DNA of 64,000 nucleotides from Paramacrobiotus metropolitanus (Eukaryota; Tardigrada; Eutardigrada; Parachela; Macrobiotidae), in assembly GCF_019649055.1 (NCBI RefSeq), contig NW_026570246.1, forward strand, positions 1,240,001 to 1,304,000. The letters run 5' to 3'. The notes beneath the pieces were generated by a model that saw only the letters and a list, made by a program, of their open reading frames with translations, was not told where the DNA came from and made no database searches. A program made the position numbers and the translations under genes. Positions 11,098 to 35,374 of this stretch are shown piece by piece. The stretch's first letter is position 1. Each line of letters begins with the position of its first letter.

Positions 11098-12071
11098 TTT
11101 AAAGGCACCCCGAGGCAAGAAATTTAAAGGTTTAAGTTTGCCCAAAGCTTCAATACATTTCGAAAAGGAGAAATTTTGCCGGTAATGACTGTAATTATTA
11201 GACCGCAAGGTTACAGCATGCATAAGTCAACTGATTGTACAACACGTGGAACCGCTTATATATGGTATGTTGGTCTCTTATGTTTATGTTAATCTGATAA
11301 AACCTCACTAATGTGCCGGCTCGAAATGCGTTAACAGTTCGTTCTATAATGGTAAGTATTTCCTTATTGTCTCGGAAAGTGACACAATTGTTGTTGATTT
11401 TTAACAACCTTCCAGATTTTCGATACCTGTAATTTCATTGATTGTTACTATACAGGATTAGGATAATATATAGTATGTAAGAGCGCCAACACCTATCTAG
11501 TCAGTCGCTGACGTGCATCCAGTACGTAAGAGTAATAATTTAAACAAATACTGGATTAGTACCACAGTTGTGTAGTTACTAATTTCATTGTTCGGCTCAG
11601 CCGTCGCTGTGCTGAGTAAAGTAATCTGTTATCATTTAGGTGTGGGAGAATTTTTGAATGTTTTCATGGTTCAGCTGTTGCCGTAACATAATGATTTAGA
11701 GTTTGCATTGCAAAAGAGAGAGCTTTTTGTTCGCCGGGTCAGAAAACCCTTATATAAGCATATACAGTACAGTGATACACAGCTTAATTAATCTTAAAAT
11801 AAAAGGTTCATGTTATAAATACTGCAAGTGCCGTGGCGATATCCTACCGACCGGTTACTTAACTATTGTAAGAATACCGAATACTTTTAATATAAGGAAA
11901 CAGGAAAAAGCCGGCTGTAACCTCGCTTTAAAGGACACTGGACAGTGGACACAGATAATAATGTTTTATGACAATGTTACTAATTTTGTGTACTTATTAA
12001 AACGGTTGCGGCATAAGCTACAATACACCGCTGGCTGGACTGCTCGTAACTTTTCTTTATACGTTTTATAC

Positions 12072-13004
12072 AGATGCTTGACTGCACAAAGCCGCAAAAC
12101 CGAAGGCGGAATCTGTTGGAGCATATTCAAATCTGTTGCTGGCTTCCCCTTTCGTCAATCTCAACCCAACAATCATGGGCTGTTCGGGCGCCTAATATGA
12201 ACACGGGGAGTGATATTAATTTCTTCCAAGTACGTAGGCGTTAACGCTGGCACTAGTAGGCAAATGCGCTGTGGTGTCGTGCGCTTGATATTACCAAGTG
12301 CCAATCACTTTACAGCGCGTATAAGCAGGACAACCGAGGTGGTCCAGTTGTAGTACAGCTGGTCCACTGGGATAACCGCCGAGTTTTTCCCACAATTTAT
12401 TACACTCCGCGTTTCGCAGGGAACTACAATTGTACATGTGTAAGTGCTTACTGTTGCGCGAAATATTGGTCGACGCAGACATCACCATGAGCGCCGGGCG
12501 AGTGTTACATCCAACACTGGCATCCGTCTGATCACTTTCATAAACGCGAATACGACCATATCTTGTCCTAATAGACGAGTCCGTTTTAACTTCTCCCGGC
12601 ATAAGGCGATGTAGCGTATGTTGTATCCGGTAAGAATATCTTTCTCTGGGATCTTGTTGGCACTTTGCTAACAGGCCTGTGTCGTGTGTATGTTACTGTG
12701 TGTATATGCATTGACAAGATCAGTTGTGTGAAGGATGAACAGGAAGGAGTGTGTTGCAACAGTTTATATTGCGTGTAAAGTTGATTAGTATCATACTTGA
12801 ATTATCCACTTTCGCGCGTATACAAATGTGCACTTCATTGCCAATGTCCAAGTATCCTTGGCAGTTGATCGGGATAACAACAACACACGGGATAAACTTG
12901 TGAAAACATCGTCCACTATGCATAGTGCATGAGCCATCTAGCGAAACCGGCACCAGCTGGTTGACAGTATTAATTGTAAGCAGCCCATTACGGGATAATA
13001 AGGA
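12072..13004 (-). other. Possible minus-strand Cys-rich gene (exon-like blocks)
   Basis: On the minus strand four blocks look like coding exons with plausible splice sites: 12797-13004, 12509-12645 (or down to 12461), 12314-12423 (or to 12295) and 12072-12191. Block 1 carries CTMHSGRCFHKFIPC and PINCQGYLDIG. Block 2 carries ILTGYNIRYIALCREKLKR in one frame. Block 3 reads IPCETRSVINCGKNSAVIPV in one frame, and its exit phase fits block 4, which reads APEQPMIVGLRLTKG. Blocks 1-2 and 3-4 join in phase, but I could not make 2 and 3 agree, and two blocks are open in more than one frame. No start codon or family was recognised. If real, it is Cys-rich and possibly secreted, and its upstream end faces the mGluR start about 140 bp away. 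It could also be decayed sequence. Confidence 0.3.
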
Positions 13005-13143
13005 CTGTGGCTGTTTATTTGGAGCAAATTATAAAACCAAATCATTTGCTAATGGCTCAGTTTCTGTTTGTTTTTATTTTTCACCGTTGGCAATATGATG
13101 CTAGATGATGCTTGGGCGAAGACTATCAGTACAATGACGCAAT

Positions 13144-25784
<12,641 letters not shown>

Positions 25785-25906
25785 TGTGTTCGAACCTGTT
25801 GATAGTAACTAGTAAGCAATGTCATGCATGTCCGGTTACCAAAGAGAAGGAACAAGATTTTTTATGTCCTACCGATCCAGGTTTCTTCAACTAGATTTTG
25901 TGGATA

Positions 25907-25912
25907 AATAAA
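25907..25912 (+). promoter_or_regulatory. Poly(A) signal of mGluR
   Basis: AATAAA about 120 bp after the mGluR stop. Only about 60 bp further on, a TTTATT at 25973-25978 would serve as AATAAA for the converging minus-strand MLYCD gene. Confidence 0.6.
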
Positions 25913-26126
25913 AAGAAAACGTGCAACATTAAAGAGTATCCCAATCCGTAGGAAAAACCGCTTTTATTGCTGTTCTTATAAATTGTAATAAATGAAAACA
26001 TCATGACAAAATATTTCCAACATTCAATAATCTGTACTATCTATAATCTGTATCACATCTGGCATACAGAAAACCACAAAGCGGTTTCAGACAAATAAAA
26101 ATAAAACCACGCTATTAACCGAGCAT

Positions 26127-27606
26127 TCATACCGGTACCGCAGCCGGAGCTGCAGCTGGAGCAACACGAAATTTGTCAACTAGATTGCGAATCTCGTTAG
26201 ATACACTGACTTGTTTATTGAATATATAGTTATTGCTGTTTTCAATTAGATCTCTGTCTAAAGGATACCGGAAGTTCACCATCAGGCCAAATGACTGCGA
26301 TAAACCTTTGCCGGAAGTGTCGGCCAGCCAGTTTAATCGCCATACTTCAGCTCCATTTCCCAGATGGAAATTTGCTAAAATCACGAAACAATGTTACCGA
26401 TGATCACAGAACTATGATGTTCGCACTTACCAACGGCATCGTAAGCAAAACCACGCCGTTTCTCTTGTATCAAATACCTAAAATGATGGAAATACCCTTT
26501 TATAAGGAAAAGTAGTGCAATATAATTCAGATATCATACGTTAAACACATTCGGGTAAGAAACCCTTGAAGCGCGCTACGGATTCTGTCATCCTCAAACC
26601 AGTTCGACGATAATGATCTCCGGACGAACGATAAAACATCCGTTGTGCCGGCGACTGGCTTGAGCGTTGTCTGCTCTTCTTCGGTAAACACAGCGGAAAC
26701 TGTAAATAGAAACCGTAATTTTAAAACCTACAAGCATAAAAACATATCATGTAAAGAGAACTGAATTTAATACCGTCCGTAGCCGATCTCATTTTTGTCA
26801 AAAGCCAAGCCGCAAAAGTTGGTATCGGAGAAAGCGTGGCGAATTCAGCAATGTCCGGAAATTCCCTTCGCAGTTCGGTAACAGCACGTCGAATGAGATA
26901 CATTCCCAGATCTATTCCTCGTAAGCCTGGAAGACATTTCAACAACGTGAAACGTGTAATCGTAAGGAATACCAACTAGCTGAAATAACTCAACCTCGCT
27001 GAGTGGAAGACACGGAATAAAATACTGCTGCTCGAATTTTGTCTGGATCTTCCACTTCGCCACTTTGATTTTGTCTAAGTATGTGCTGCAAAATCAATGT
27101 GCATTAAAAGCCGCCGGTTATGTGCATTTGTTATGTTACCGTTCATCTGATAAAGTAGTATTTCAACAGATCTAATATTGTAAGTTTCTCATTGTTGACC
27201 GACAGTCAGCGGGTTCAAAATGCCATTTTTTCTTATCGACTGGAAAAGAGTGGGTTGTAAAAGCGAAAGTATATTGAATAAAAGTTAGAAGTGTAGCATT
27301 CCGGTATGTCTGACCGTTTGTATCCCTTACAAATGCTGACAGAGCATCAAGGAACACAGAAAAACAAACATACCTGAACATTTGATCCAATTTGCTCCAT
27401 TAAAGCCGTATGCAGCACCACTACTGGTTCATTAGGCATACAGCTGTGCGTAAAAATAAAACACCTCCTATAGGGCCCGACGCGGTGTTTGATATCTGTC
27501 CAGTGCCTTACAGGATGCACGGCTTCATACTGCGAGATTTTCTCCAGAATTTCACAGGATGACTGCCACGTTATCCTCTCCAGACTCATCATTCCACCCG
27601 AAAGCC
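26127..27606 (-). CDS. MLYCD: Malonyl-CoA decarboxylase, catalytic portion (N-terminal exons missing)
   Basis: Minus-strand exons, 5' to 3': about 27606-27374, 27085-26995, 26926-26774, 26699-26540, 26477-26431 and 26374-26127, all in phase, give about 310 residues against about 490 in the family. The enzyme turns malonyl-CoA into acetyl-CoA, relieving malonyl-CoA inhibition of fatty-acid import into mitochondria. Family signatures are LERITWQS, EAVHPVRHWTDIK, VGPYRRC, AAVFYSVSSTQ, GLRGIDLG, LSPIPTF (catalytic Ser), YLIQEKRRGFAYDAV and ANFHLGNGAEVWRLNWLADT (catalytic His). The C-terminus ends in APAAVPV and lacks a peroxisomal SKL signal. The helical N-terminal domain cannot be found upstream, where a broken duplicate of the first exon and a dead LINE lie. 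This is either a 5'-truncated pseudogene or a gene whose 5' exons I cannot recognise; the frames seen are undamaged. Confidence 0.85.
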
Positions 27607-27824
27607 AATCCCAACACAGACGGAGAAACATACCTGAACATTTGATCCAAATTGCTTCCATTAAAGCCGTATGCAGCACCACTACTGGTTCATTAGGCAT
27701 ACAGCTGTAAAAATAAAACACCTCCTATAGGGCCCGACGCGGTGTTTGATATCTGTCCAGTGAATTACAGGATGCACGGCTTCAAACTGCGAGATTTTCT
27801 CCAGAATTTCACTGTATGACTGCC
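27366..27824 (-). repeat. Tandem duplication of an MLYCD exon segment
   Basis: 27366-27567 and 27626-27824 are direct copies, nearly identical, 260 bp apart. Both start at AAACATACCTGAAC (minus-strand donor end) and run to ATGACTGCC. The copy at 27626-27824 lacks four bases (GCGT) beside TACAGCTGT and has an extra base near GCTTCC, so it is frame-shifted relative to the MLYCD exon copy at lower coordinates. The intervening 58 bp codes for the WLSGGMMSLERI part of the functional exon. Confidence 0.9.
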
Positions 27825-27989
27825 GTTTTTCGGACTTTCAAACTTTCGATAATTAATCACGAATCAATAATCAGTGCGTTAACCGAAATGAATCTCCCTA
27901 GTCAGATTGTGCACCTAATTTCTGACTATTTGAAAACCGCCTGCTAAAAGAACTTGTTTAACAAAATCTCCGAACTACAGTAAACAGCT

Positions 27990-29484
27990 AGTCCCAGAAT
28001 TCAGTGTTGGACAAATCCTGTTCATATGCAGCCTAAACAATCCAGAAAAAAAGCCTAGTGTAAACGTTTTGCTTAAACGAATTGCCTAGTCCTGTTACCA
28101 AAACAATGCCATTGCTCATGAGACCGAAAAATTTAATGAATGGCTTAACACCAAGCAGCTGATTCTCAATCCCAGTAAATCTGCCCATGTTCATTTCTCG
28201 AAGAAAAAAGATAAGATCTCACCATTCCAGTACAGTATAAATGACGTTCCCGTTCCGAAATGTGATCATGTTAAGCACCTTGGAGTGTCTGTTGATCGAA
28301 AACTTAATTTTAAAGTTAACAGTGAAAATGTAGCAAAAAATGTAACCAAAGAATTGGCTACATTAATCATGTTTTCGATACACGGACTACGGGGCTCGCA
28401 TTCGCTTTTCGAATCACTCGTCCTCTCAGTTCTCGATTACTGCTGCTCCCTAACGCATCCGGTGCTGGAAACAGTCAAGAAAAATAATCGAACGTTGTCA
28501 AAGAAGATTTACCAAAACCCTACGCTTAGGCAACGGTGTCCTGAATTACAACAAACGGCTAAAAGAGCTAAAATGGGACGATCTAAGCATACGTCGTTTG
28601 AAAAAGCCTTGTTGTTTATTTACAAATTGGTGTTCCAAGTAATTCCGTTGGGTGACCAAATCGTATCACCGCTCACGCTCTCGGCTGCTGTGCTTGAGTC
28701 TGTTGCAGGTAACACCAGAACATCTGACCGTCTCCTGAAGCATCCATGTCCTATCAAACCGGCTCCAACAACCATTTGTGGTAGAACAGTTCCAGTCACC
28801 CATGAATCATATCTCAACAGACTCGTGTCCGTCTGGAATGACCTTCCGCTACAATCCATTGCGTATGTAACGCTGGCCACCTTTACCGAAGCCCTGAATA
28901 CCGTGAAACTGAACAATTTGCCATCAGTAAAGATCTTGAAAGAAAGTGTTAAAAAGTGAAAACTCTTGTTTAAATGTTTTTTTACTCGAATATTTATTGT
29001 TTGTGAAGTTACTTAATGTTTGGTGTCAACTTCTCTTTCTTTCCTGCAATTATTTCACGGTTGCGATATAGTTGACAACGATAGTACAAGGCGATTACGT
29101 GCGTAAGTGTCGGTGCTTTCCTTTTCCCCACGGTTTTCTTTTGAAAATTTTGAGAAACTTAATAATTACTTTGTACATTTCGTGGGTTTCGGTTTTACGC
29201 ATCGACCCCAGCGCGATCGTCTCCCTCCCTTTTCCACATTGGTAAAACGACTTTTCGCAACCGCAGTAAAAGTACTCACTTCCTTTCTGCCTATTCATGT
29301 GCTAATGGCCAACGCGTTACTTTGCTTGTTTTGTTTCCTGCTTGTTTTAAAAGACCTTCATGTTTTCATGTTTATATTTCTGGATATTGTTTCTACACTC
29401 TGTTTTCTTTCTGCTGTCTGAAGCCTAGAGGGGGCAATCGCCTCGTTGCAAGGACAATAAACTTCACTTCACTTCACTTCACTT
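27990..29484 (+). mobile_element. 5'-truncated dead non-LTR retrotransposon (LINE)
   Basis: An open frame from 28090 to 28959 (290 codons) matches the C-terminal part of LINE reverse transcriptases: FNEWLNTKQLILNPSKSAHV, then VKHLGVSVDRKLNFK, and near the end SYLNRLVSVWNDLPLQSI. Upstream in the same frame, FSVGQILFICSLNNPE resembles the SVLGPLLF-YINDL motif. The FADD/YADD catalytic box expected in between is absent and a TAG interrupts at 28087. The 5' half of the element is missing. The probable 3' end is at an (ACTTC)n tail directly after ACAATAA. The clade was not determined. Confidence 0.8.
29461..29484. repeat. (ACTTC)n microsatellite, probable LINE tail
   Basis: About five copies of ACTTC directly follow GCAAGGACAATAA. 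Simple-repeat tails of this kind terminate several LINE clades, so this is probably the 3' end of the adjacent element. Confidence 0.7.
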
Positions 29485-29885
29485 ACAAGAAGACCAGGAA
29501 AACAGACAGCAGTCAACAGCCCGCAACCGAAACCAGCTGATCATCCCAGAAAATCGCGTTTATCCAAAATCCGCATCGTAGTGCACGCTGAGAATCGCCT
29601 GCGCATCCAGAAAAGGACGCCCGCCCGTTACGTATGTTACGTGATGGCTTATTTTGGCTTGCATGTTTTTTGGCATCGGTGTTTATTAGTAAGTTTAGTA
29701 CTGTGCCTTTGTTTTGTTTCTTTTTTGATTATTTTGCAACTTGCTGCTTCTGTTAAGTGCATTTCGAAGTTTTCAACATCATTTTTATTCGCTACAAATT
29801 TCTGTGAACTGCACGACTTGCAGTTTGAATTCAGCCGTTTTCTGCATGTTGGTAAGTTGATGACTCAACGATTCCTTGATTCGGC

Positions 29886-32800
29886 ATGATCGCAACTGCT
29901 GCCGCAGTGTTCCCGAGACTGTGTATAATTCGTACGTGCAGACCTGGAATACGACATGCCAGCTCAAAAACCAAACCGAAGCCGAAGAACGACGACTCTG
30001 GCTCTAAAAAGAAATACTCCTCCACCGTCATCTTGCCAAAGACGACTTTTCCGAGACGGATTGCGGATGGCGAACCACGTGTAGCTCTTGATGAGAGTAT
30101 TCGCGTATCCGCCAAGTTTGATGATTTATACACTCACTTGCAAACTGTGCGCGCTGATCGGCCGGAATTTATCCTGCACGATGGGCCACCGTACGCTAAC
30201 GGCGACTTGCATGTGGGCCATGCCGTCAACAAGATTCTTAAAGATATTACTAACCGATACAAAATCTTGAAAGGATTCCGAGTGGATTATCAGCCCGGCT
30301 GGGATTGCCATGGATTGCCCATTGAATTGAAGGCGTTGCAACGGCTAAAAATCAAAGATGGCAAAAAGGAGCCTCTGCGAGTGCGCACGGAGGCGGAGAA
30401 GGTGGTGGAAGAGTATTCGGGAATTCAGCGGGATGGATTCCGCCGCTGGGGTGTTGTTGCTGATTGGAGCAGCGGAAAGAACACGTACTTTACACGCGAT
30501 CGTGCGTACGAGGCCAAACAGATCGAGTTATTTTGGAATTTATTTAAAGAAAAGCTAATCTACAGGTAATGTGATTATAACATTAATACTGACCCAAATT
30601 ACTTATTAATGATTTAATTTCTGCCAAATTGGAAATTTTTGCTTTTTATTAGTGACGGGAATGCGAAAACAAGCTGCCGTTTGAGTGCAAATTTCAAGTT
30701 GCAGCGTTAATTCAATAAACGCCCAGCTTTTTCAAAGCAGCTTCAATTTTGTAGAAGCAGGCAATTCTACTTAAAAAAAACCCTGTGCGTATGAGAAAAT
30801 CCAAAGGAACCTACACGGTAAAGTTGTAAATTCAAGCGGCGATATTCGTAATTGCAAGACGGTAGTAGGTGAGCAATGACACAAACACAATCTGAATTTC
30901 GGACATGTTCGGCAACAACCCCCAGCATCCCCCCACACCCCAAAACGATGTTGCCAAAATTTTAAGTTTTTGGCAACATCACAAGCTGCTTGCCAGAGCC
31001 ATGCTGCCGAGCAAGACATGATTCCAAACGGGACGAAAAAGGCTAGCCAATCACAATCGTTCAGTGACGTCATGAGTTTTTAATTTCCGCCGGCAGCATC
31101 AAAAACATTTATCGCCAGCAGCACGCCCTGAGTTTTCGCATTCGCATCAGTGTAAAGCTGCGCACGCGAATTGTTATGCGTACTCGTACTGGCTGAAGCC
31201 TAATAAAGTAGTGTAACTGGAAATGCTGTACTCTGTATTTTCGGACTTTTCTTTTTTGTTTGATGTCTAAGGTAGACCATAGAATGTATCTGTAAATTGT
31301 GACCAGGGATGCAGCAGATTTTTAGCAAGCAAAAAAATTGCAGTTTCCCTTTCTTAAACTTATTTTTGAAGTGAATGTTGACCATGAAACAATGCTGCAT
31401 ACTTATTTCTCTTTCAGGGATCTAAAACCAGTGTACTGGTCACCGTCTTCCCAAAGTTCTTTGGCGGAAGCGGAATTAGAGTACAATAATAACCACAAAA
31501 GCACCGCCGTCTATGCTGCTTTCAAACTGATGAAAAAGCCGGAGTTAATTCAACTTTCCAGCGAAGAAGAGAAATTACCATGGTATGCGGTTATTTGGAC
31601 AACCACTCCGTGGAGTCTTCCCGGCAACCAAGCCATCGCATTCAATCCTAACGTCTCATATGTATTGGCTGTCTCAACAAGCCCTGAAAAACCGGGAGTT
31701 TTTCTTTTTGCGGAGAACTTCATCGACCGTTGCTCGGAATTGACTGGGTTGCAATTCAAGAAGAAAGGATTTTTTCCGGGTGGATATTTGCGGAGCGCAA
31801 CATACGCGCACCCGTTGTACGAATCCAAGGAATGCCCATTCCTTCCAGGTGAGTCTTGGACTCTTGGTGCCTCGTGGGAATGTTGTTTTTCGCTAAATAG
31901 ACAGTTTTTTTTATTTATTAGTAACAAGTGGCTAGTTCTCTCATTTGCCCAGTTAATTGACATGGACAGTGTTTTTAAGATTGCTTTGTTGATTATGGTG
32001 GTATTGCAGGAGATTACGTATCAGCCGAAAAAGGCTCCGGCCTCGTGCATACAGCCCCCGCGCATGGGCACGACGACTACCTGCTAGGGCTGGCAAACAA
32101 GTTGGATACATCCGTTTGTTACGTGGATGAGGACGGTAAATTTACACCTTCGGCAGGATTTGACTTGCCAGGGCTTGATGCTCTCACCGAAGGGACCAGT
32201 GCTGTTATTTATCACTTGAATTCTCGAGGACTGCTTTTGCATTGTGACGATGAATTTGTGCATTCGTATCCCTATGACTGGCGCACCAAGAAGCCTGTAA
32301 TTCTCCGTGCCAGTGACCAGTGGTTTGTTGATGTGGAAAAACTTAGAGACGCTGCAGTAGAAGCTCTGGGGAAAGTGGAATTTAATCCTAGCAATGGTAT
32401 GGATTATATGAAGCAGCAACTGCAGCAAAGGCCGTATTGGTGTATATCTAGGCAGCGCGTGTGGGGCGTTCCCATCCCAGTGTTTTATGATGAGACGAAC
32501 AAGTCATTAATCAGTAAGGACAGTATTGAGCACATTAGGACTGTGATAGCCGAAGAAGGTTCGGGTGCGTGGTGGAACCGCGATGTACCCAGTCTGCTTC
32601 CAGAGCCAGTTAGATGTTCGCTGGGACTTCTACCGGATGCAGCTGTGCGCAAAGGCACGGATATTCTCGATATATGGTTCGAAAGCGGAACTTCGTGGGC
32701 TTGTGTGTTAGGAAATAAGAAGGTGGCAGACCTGTATCTGGAAGGGCATGATCAGTATGGTGCATGGTTTCAGACGTCACTATTGACCAGCGTTGCACTA

Positions 32801-34201
32801 CGGTATGTTAATGTATTCAACTTATGAAACGGTCCTGATTAAAGGCGGTGTTTAGTTAATTTGACCATTAGGACTAACGGACCATTAGTCACTTTTGTTC
32901 TGTGGATTTGTTTTTAATAATTTAGAAGACTAGTAGATTTAGCAGCTCTCGATTGACGAGGATTATCGTCGTTAGATTTCTAAGTATACCACTGTCCGGT
33001 ATTTCCTAAATCTGGTAATCCTGGTAGTACGGAGACAAAACGAAAATTTTCTTGTAGGTGCAGTTTAGCGATTCTAGATGGAAGCAATGAAATATTCTTG
33101 GGTTATTTCTGTTTTAGAAATATTGCACCGTATAAGAAAATATTTGTGCATGGCTTTGCGTTGGACGAAAAAGGAAGGAAAATGTCCAAATCGCTTGGAA
33201 ATGTGATACACCCGGATTCAGTTGTACAGAAATACGGTGCTGATGCTCTTCGGATTTGGGTTGCGCAGTTTGCTACTGGTTCTACAAATATTTTGTTTGG
33301 TCCGAAACTTGTGGATAGCGTAGTGGAAAATATTGCTAAATGGCGCAGCATCTTCAGCTTTATGCTTGGATGCCTGCATGGATATAATCCAGCGACGAAC
33401 AGCCTTCCTTTTGAGCAGCTGTGCCTTACTGACCGCTACATGCTCCTAAAAACGCACAAATTTGTTTCAGACATCGACCAGCATTACCGGAACATGGAAT
33501 ACAATAAAGTCATCATAGACTTTATTGCTTTTGTAAGCGTCAGTGTTTCGGCATTTTACTGCACTGTGATCAAAGACCGCTTGTACTGCGAACCACACAA
33601 TAGCGTCAAGCGCCGATCGGCTTTGACGACTTTGCATTATGTGCTGGAAAGCTTACTCCTTGTGATTGCTCCCATTGCACCGTATTTAACAGAAGAGGTG
33701 AACAGTTATCTGGAATCATCAAACAAGACTTTTGGAAACTTTTTCGCGGATAACGTATGGAAGGATGCGACTGTGTCGGTACAAGACGAGACCGCAGTAC
33801 TTCGTATGTTCGACGTGCTTGAGGAAATACGGAACTCGGTCAATCAACAGTTTACGGGAGAACATTTGCTGAAATTGAATTTACGATTTATGCTGACACC
33901 CGATGTCTTTCAACTGCTGGCGCCTTTTTGCGACGAGAAAGCTTCTCAGGAAATGGCAGATTTTTTCGGAGTTTCTATGGTGCATATAGAGCAGTGGAGA
34001 AATGTTAATTCATTGGAAGATTCTCGCTTTGATGTCTCAGGAGAGATAAAGAGTAATGGAATTACCGGACGTTTCGGTGTTTCTCGTATAAATGTGGAAA
34101 AGCGGCCATGCGGTCGTTGTCGGAAGTTTTTGCTGGACAAAGTTGAGCAAGATCTATGTGAACGGTGTATTGGTGTTATCGGTGACAACTGGAGTGTTTA
34201 A
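29886..34201 (+). CDS. IARS2: Mitochondrial isoleucyl-tRNA synthetase
   Basis: Four exons: 29886-30565, 31418-31848, 32010-32802 and 33118-34201, in phase, give 995 residues (about 1010 in vertebrates). The enzyme charges mitochondrial tRNA-Ile in the matrix. The N-terminus is basic and Ser/Ala/Arg-rich like a transit peptide. The class I HIGH-type motif is HVGH in GDLHVGHAVNK. The CP1 editing domain has WTTTPWSLPGN and TAPAHGHDDY. The core shows YWCISRQRVWGVPIP, ADLYLEGHDQYGAWF and the KMSKS loop GRKMSKSLGN. An anticodon-binding domain and a C-terminal CGRC...CERC zinc-binding motif close the protein. A poly(A) signal (AATAAA) occurs about 60 bp after the stop. Intron 1 (852 bp) holds a perfect inverted repeat and a promoter-like CCAAT/CRE pair. 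Nothing looks damaged. Confidence 0.96.
30947..30980. repeat. Perfect 13-bp inverted repeat in IARS2 intron 1
   Basis: GATGTTGCCAAAA at 30947-30959 and its exact reverse complement TTTTGGCAACATC at 30968-30980 are separated by 8 bp, giving a stable hairpin or cruciform. It could be a palindromic binding site or part of a small mobile element. Confidence 0.9.
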
Positions 34202-35320
34202 CTCATTTTGTGATGTTGCAATCACATTGGAAACCAGACTGTTTTTTGAGATGTTACATGAAATAAAAATGGTGAATATTTAGTATTAATTTTGTTTGTG
34301 TATTATATGGCAAATATTATATTGTATAGCATGGCAGATACTAATGGTTTTCTAATAAGTTCTAACACACCAGAATAACAATAGTTAACACTTGGCAGGT
34401 AATCGTAACCTGCATTTCTTCGGATTTCTAAAATTTTGATACCGTGTTACGACTGCATAAGTACTGTAATCTATAATAATAAAAGGATAAGCCTTAACGA
34501 AATTCCGTGTGTGTCATCGATGCATTAGCGCTGCACTTAACCAAACTCCGACGTCTATAGGTCGTTCGATAGCCCTTAACGTACAGATTTGCCAGCAAAA
34601 GTTAGTTTTTGAAGAAAAACAAATGTTTGAAAGAAAACTTAAAAAAACTTTAACATAGAAAGCCTATGAGAAAAGTCAAGAATCCACCACTGCCAAACCG
34701 ACCACCACTGTTTCGACAGCCATAACGCGTCGCCCAACTTTCCAAGGACTGTGGAAAACTTTGAAGGTTTTGAACCATGACTATGTATTATTCCGTAGTC
34801 TTGAATAAATCTATAAATTTTTCATGAGTAGTTAGCTTCAAGAAAAAAGAAGAATTGAGAAAGAAGACCTATAAAGTCTTCGAGTATGAAACTGCACTAC
34901 AGCTGCTCGAAACTGTTTTTAAGGCAGCTGTCGTTCGCGGTGGTTTGATCAGTTTAAAATTGCAACGTTTCCACGGCGGTTGTCATTGTTACTGGTTTGC
35001 CGTTGAAGTACTTAAAAAATTTGCTACGACTTAAGAGACATTTAATTTGTTTTCTGTGAAAAACGACGTCCGAAAAGGACGGCATTGCATGTTTAGTTTA
35101 AAGGACAACAAGATTTAAAGGGAAGCAAGCTGATTTAAATGACAGCAAGTTGGCAGCTGCACATCCCACATGAGCTTGGATTTTTAACTCCACAATCCAC
35201 ACTTACAGTAAGATTGAACACCGAAAAGTGTCACATAAGGTTGAACAACCAAAATAGGCAGATCCAGAAAACGAGAGAATATTTGCGAAACTTGAAATAA
35301 TATCGTTGGTTGTCGTAGAA

Positions 35321-35374
35321 GGCGGAGCCGCAGGCGACGCCGAGCTGCGGCGCGAGCGGAGCTCGCGGAGCAGC
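35321..35374. other. GC-rich patch with short hairpins
   Basis: A block of about 54 bp, strongly GC-rich inside AT-rich DNA, contains GCGAGC-GGA-GCTCGC and CGCCG-AGCTG-CGGCG, two small perfect hairpins. Its function is unknown; it may be a fragment of a repeat. Confidence 0.5.

Noticed and set aside
11703-12200. Plus-strand 165-codon frame
   Set aside because: No domain resemblance; the opposite strand of its right part looks more like a real exon.
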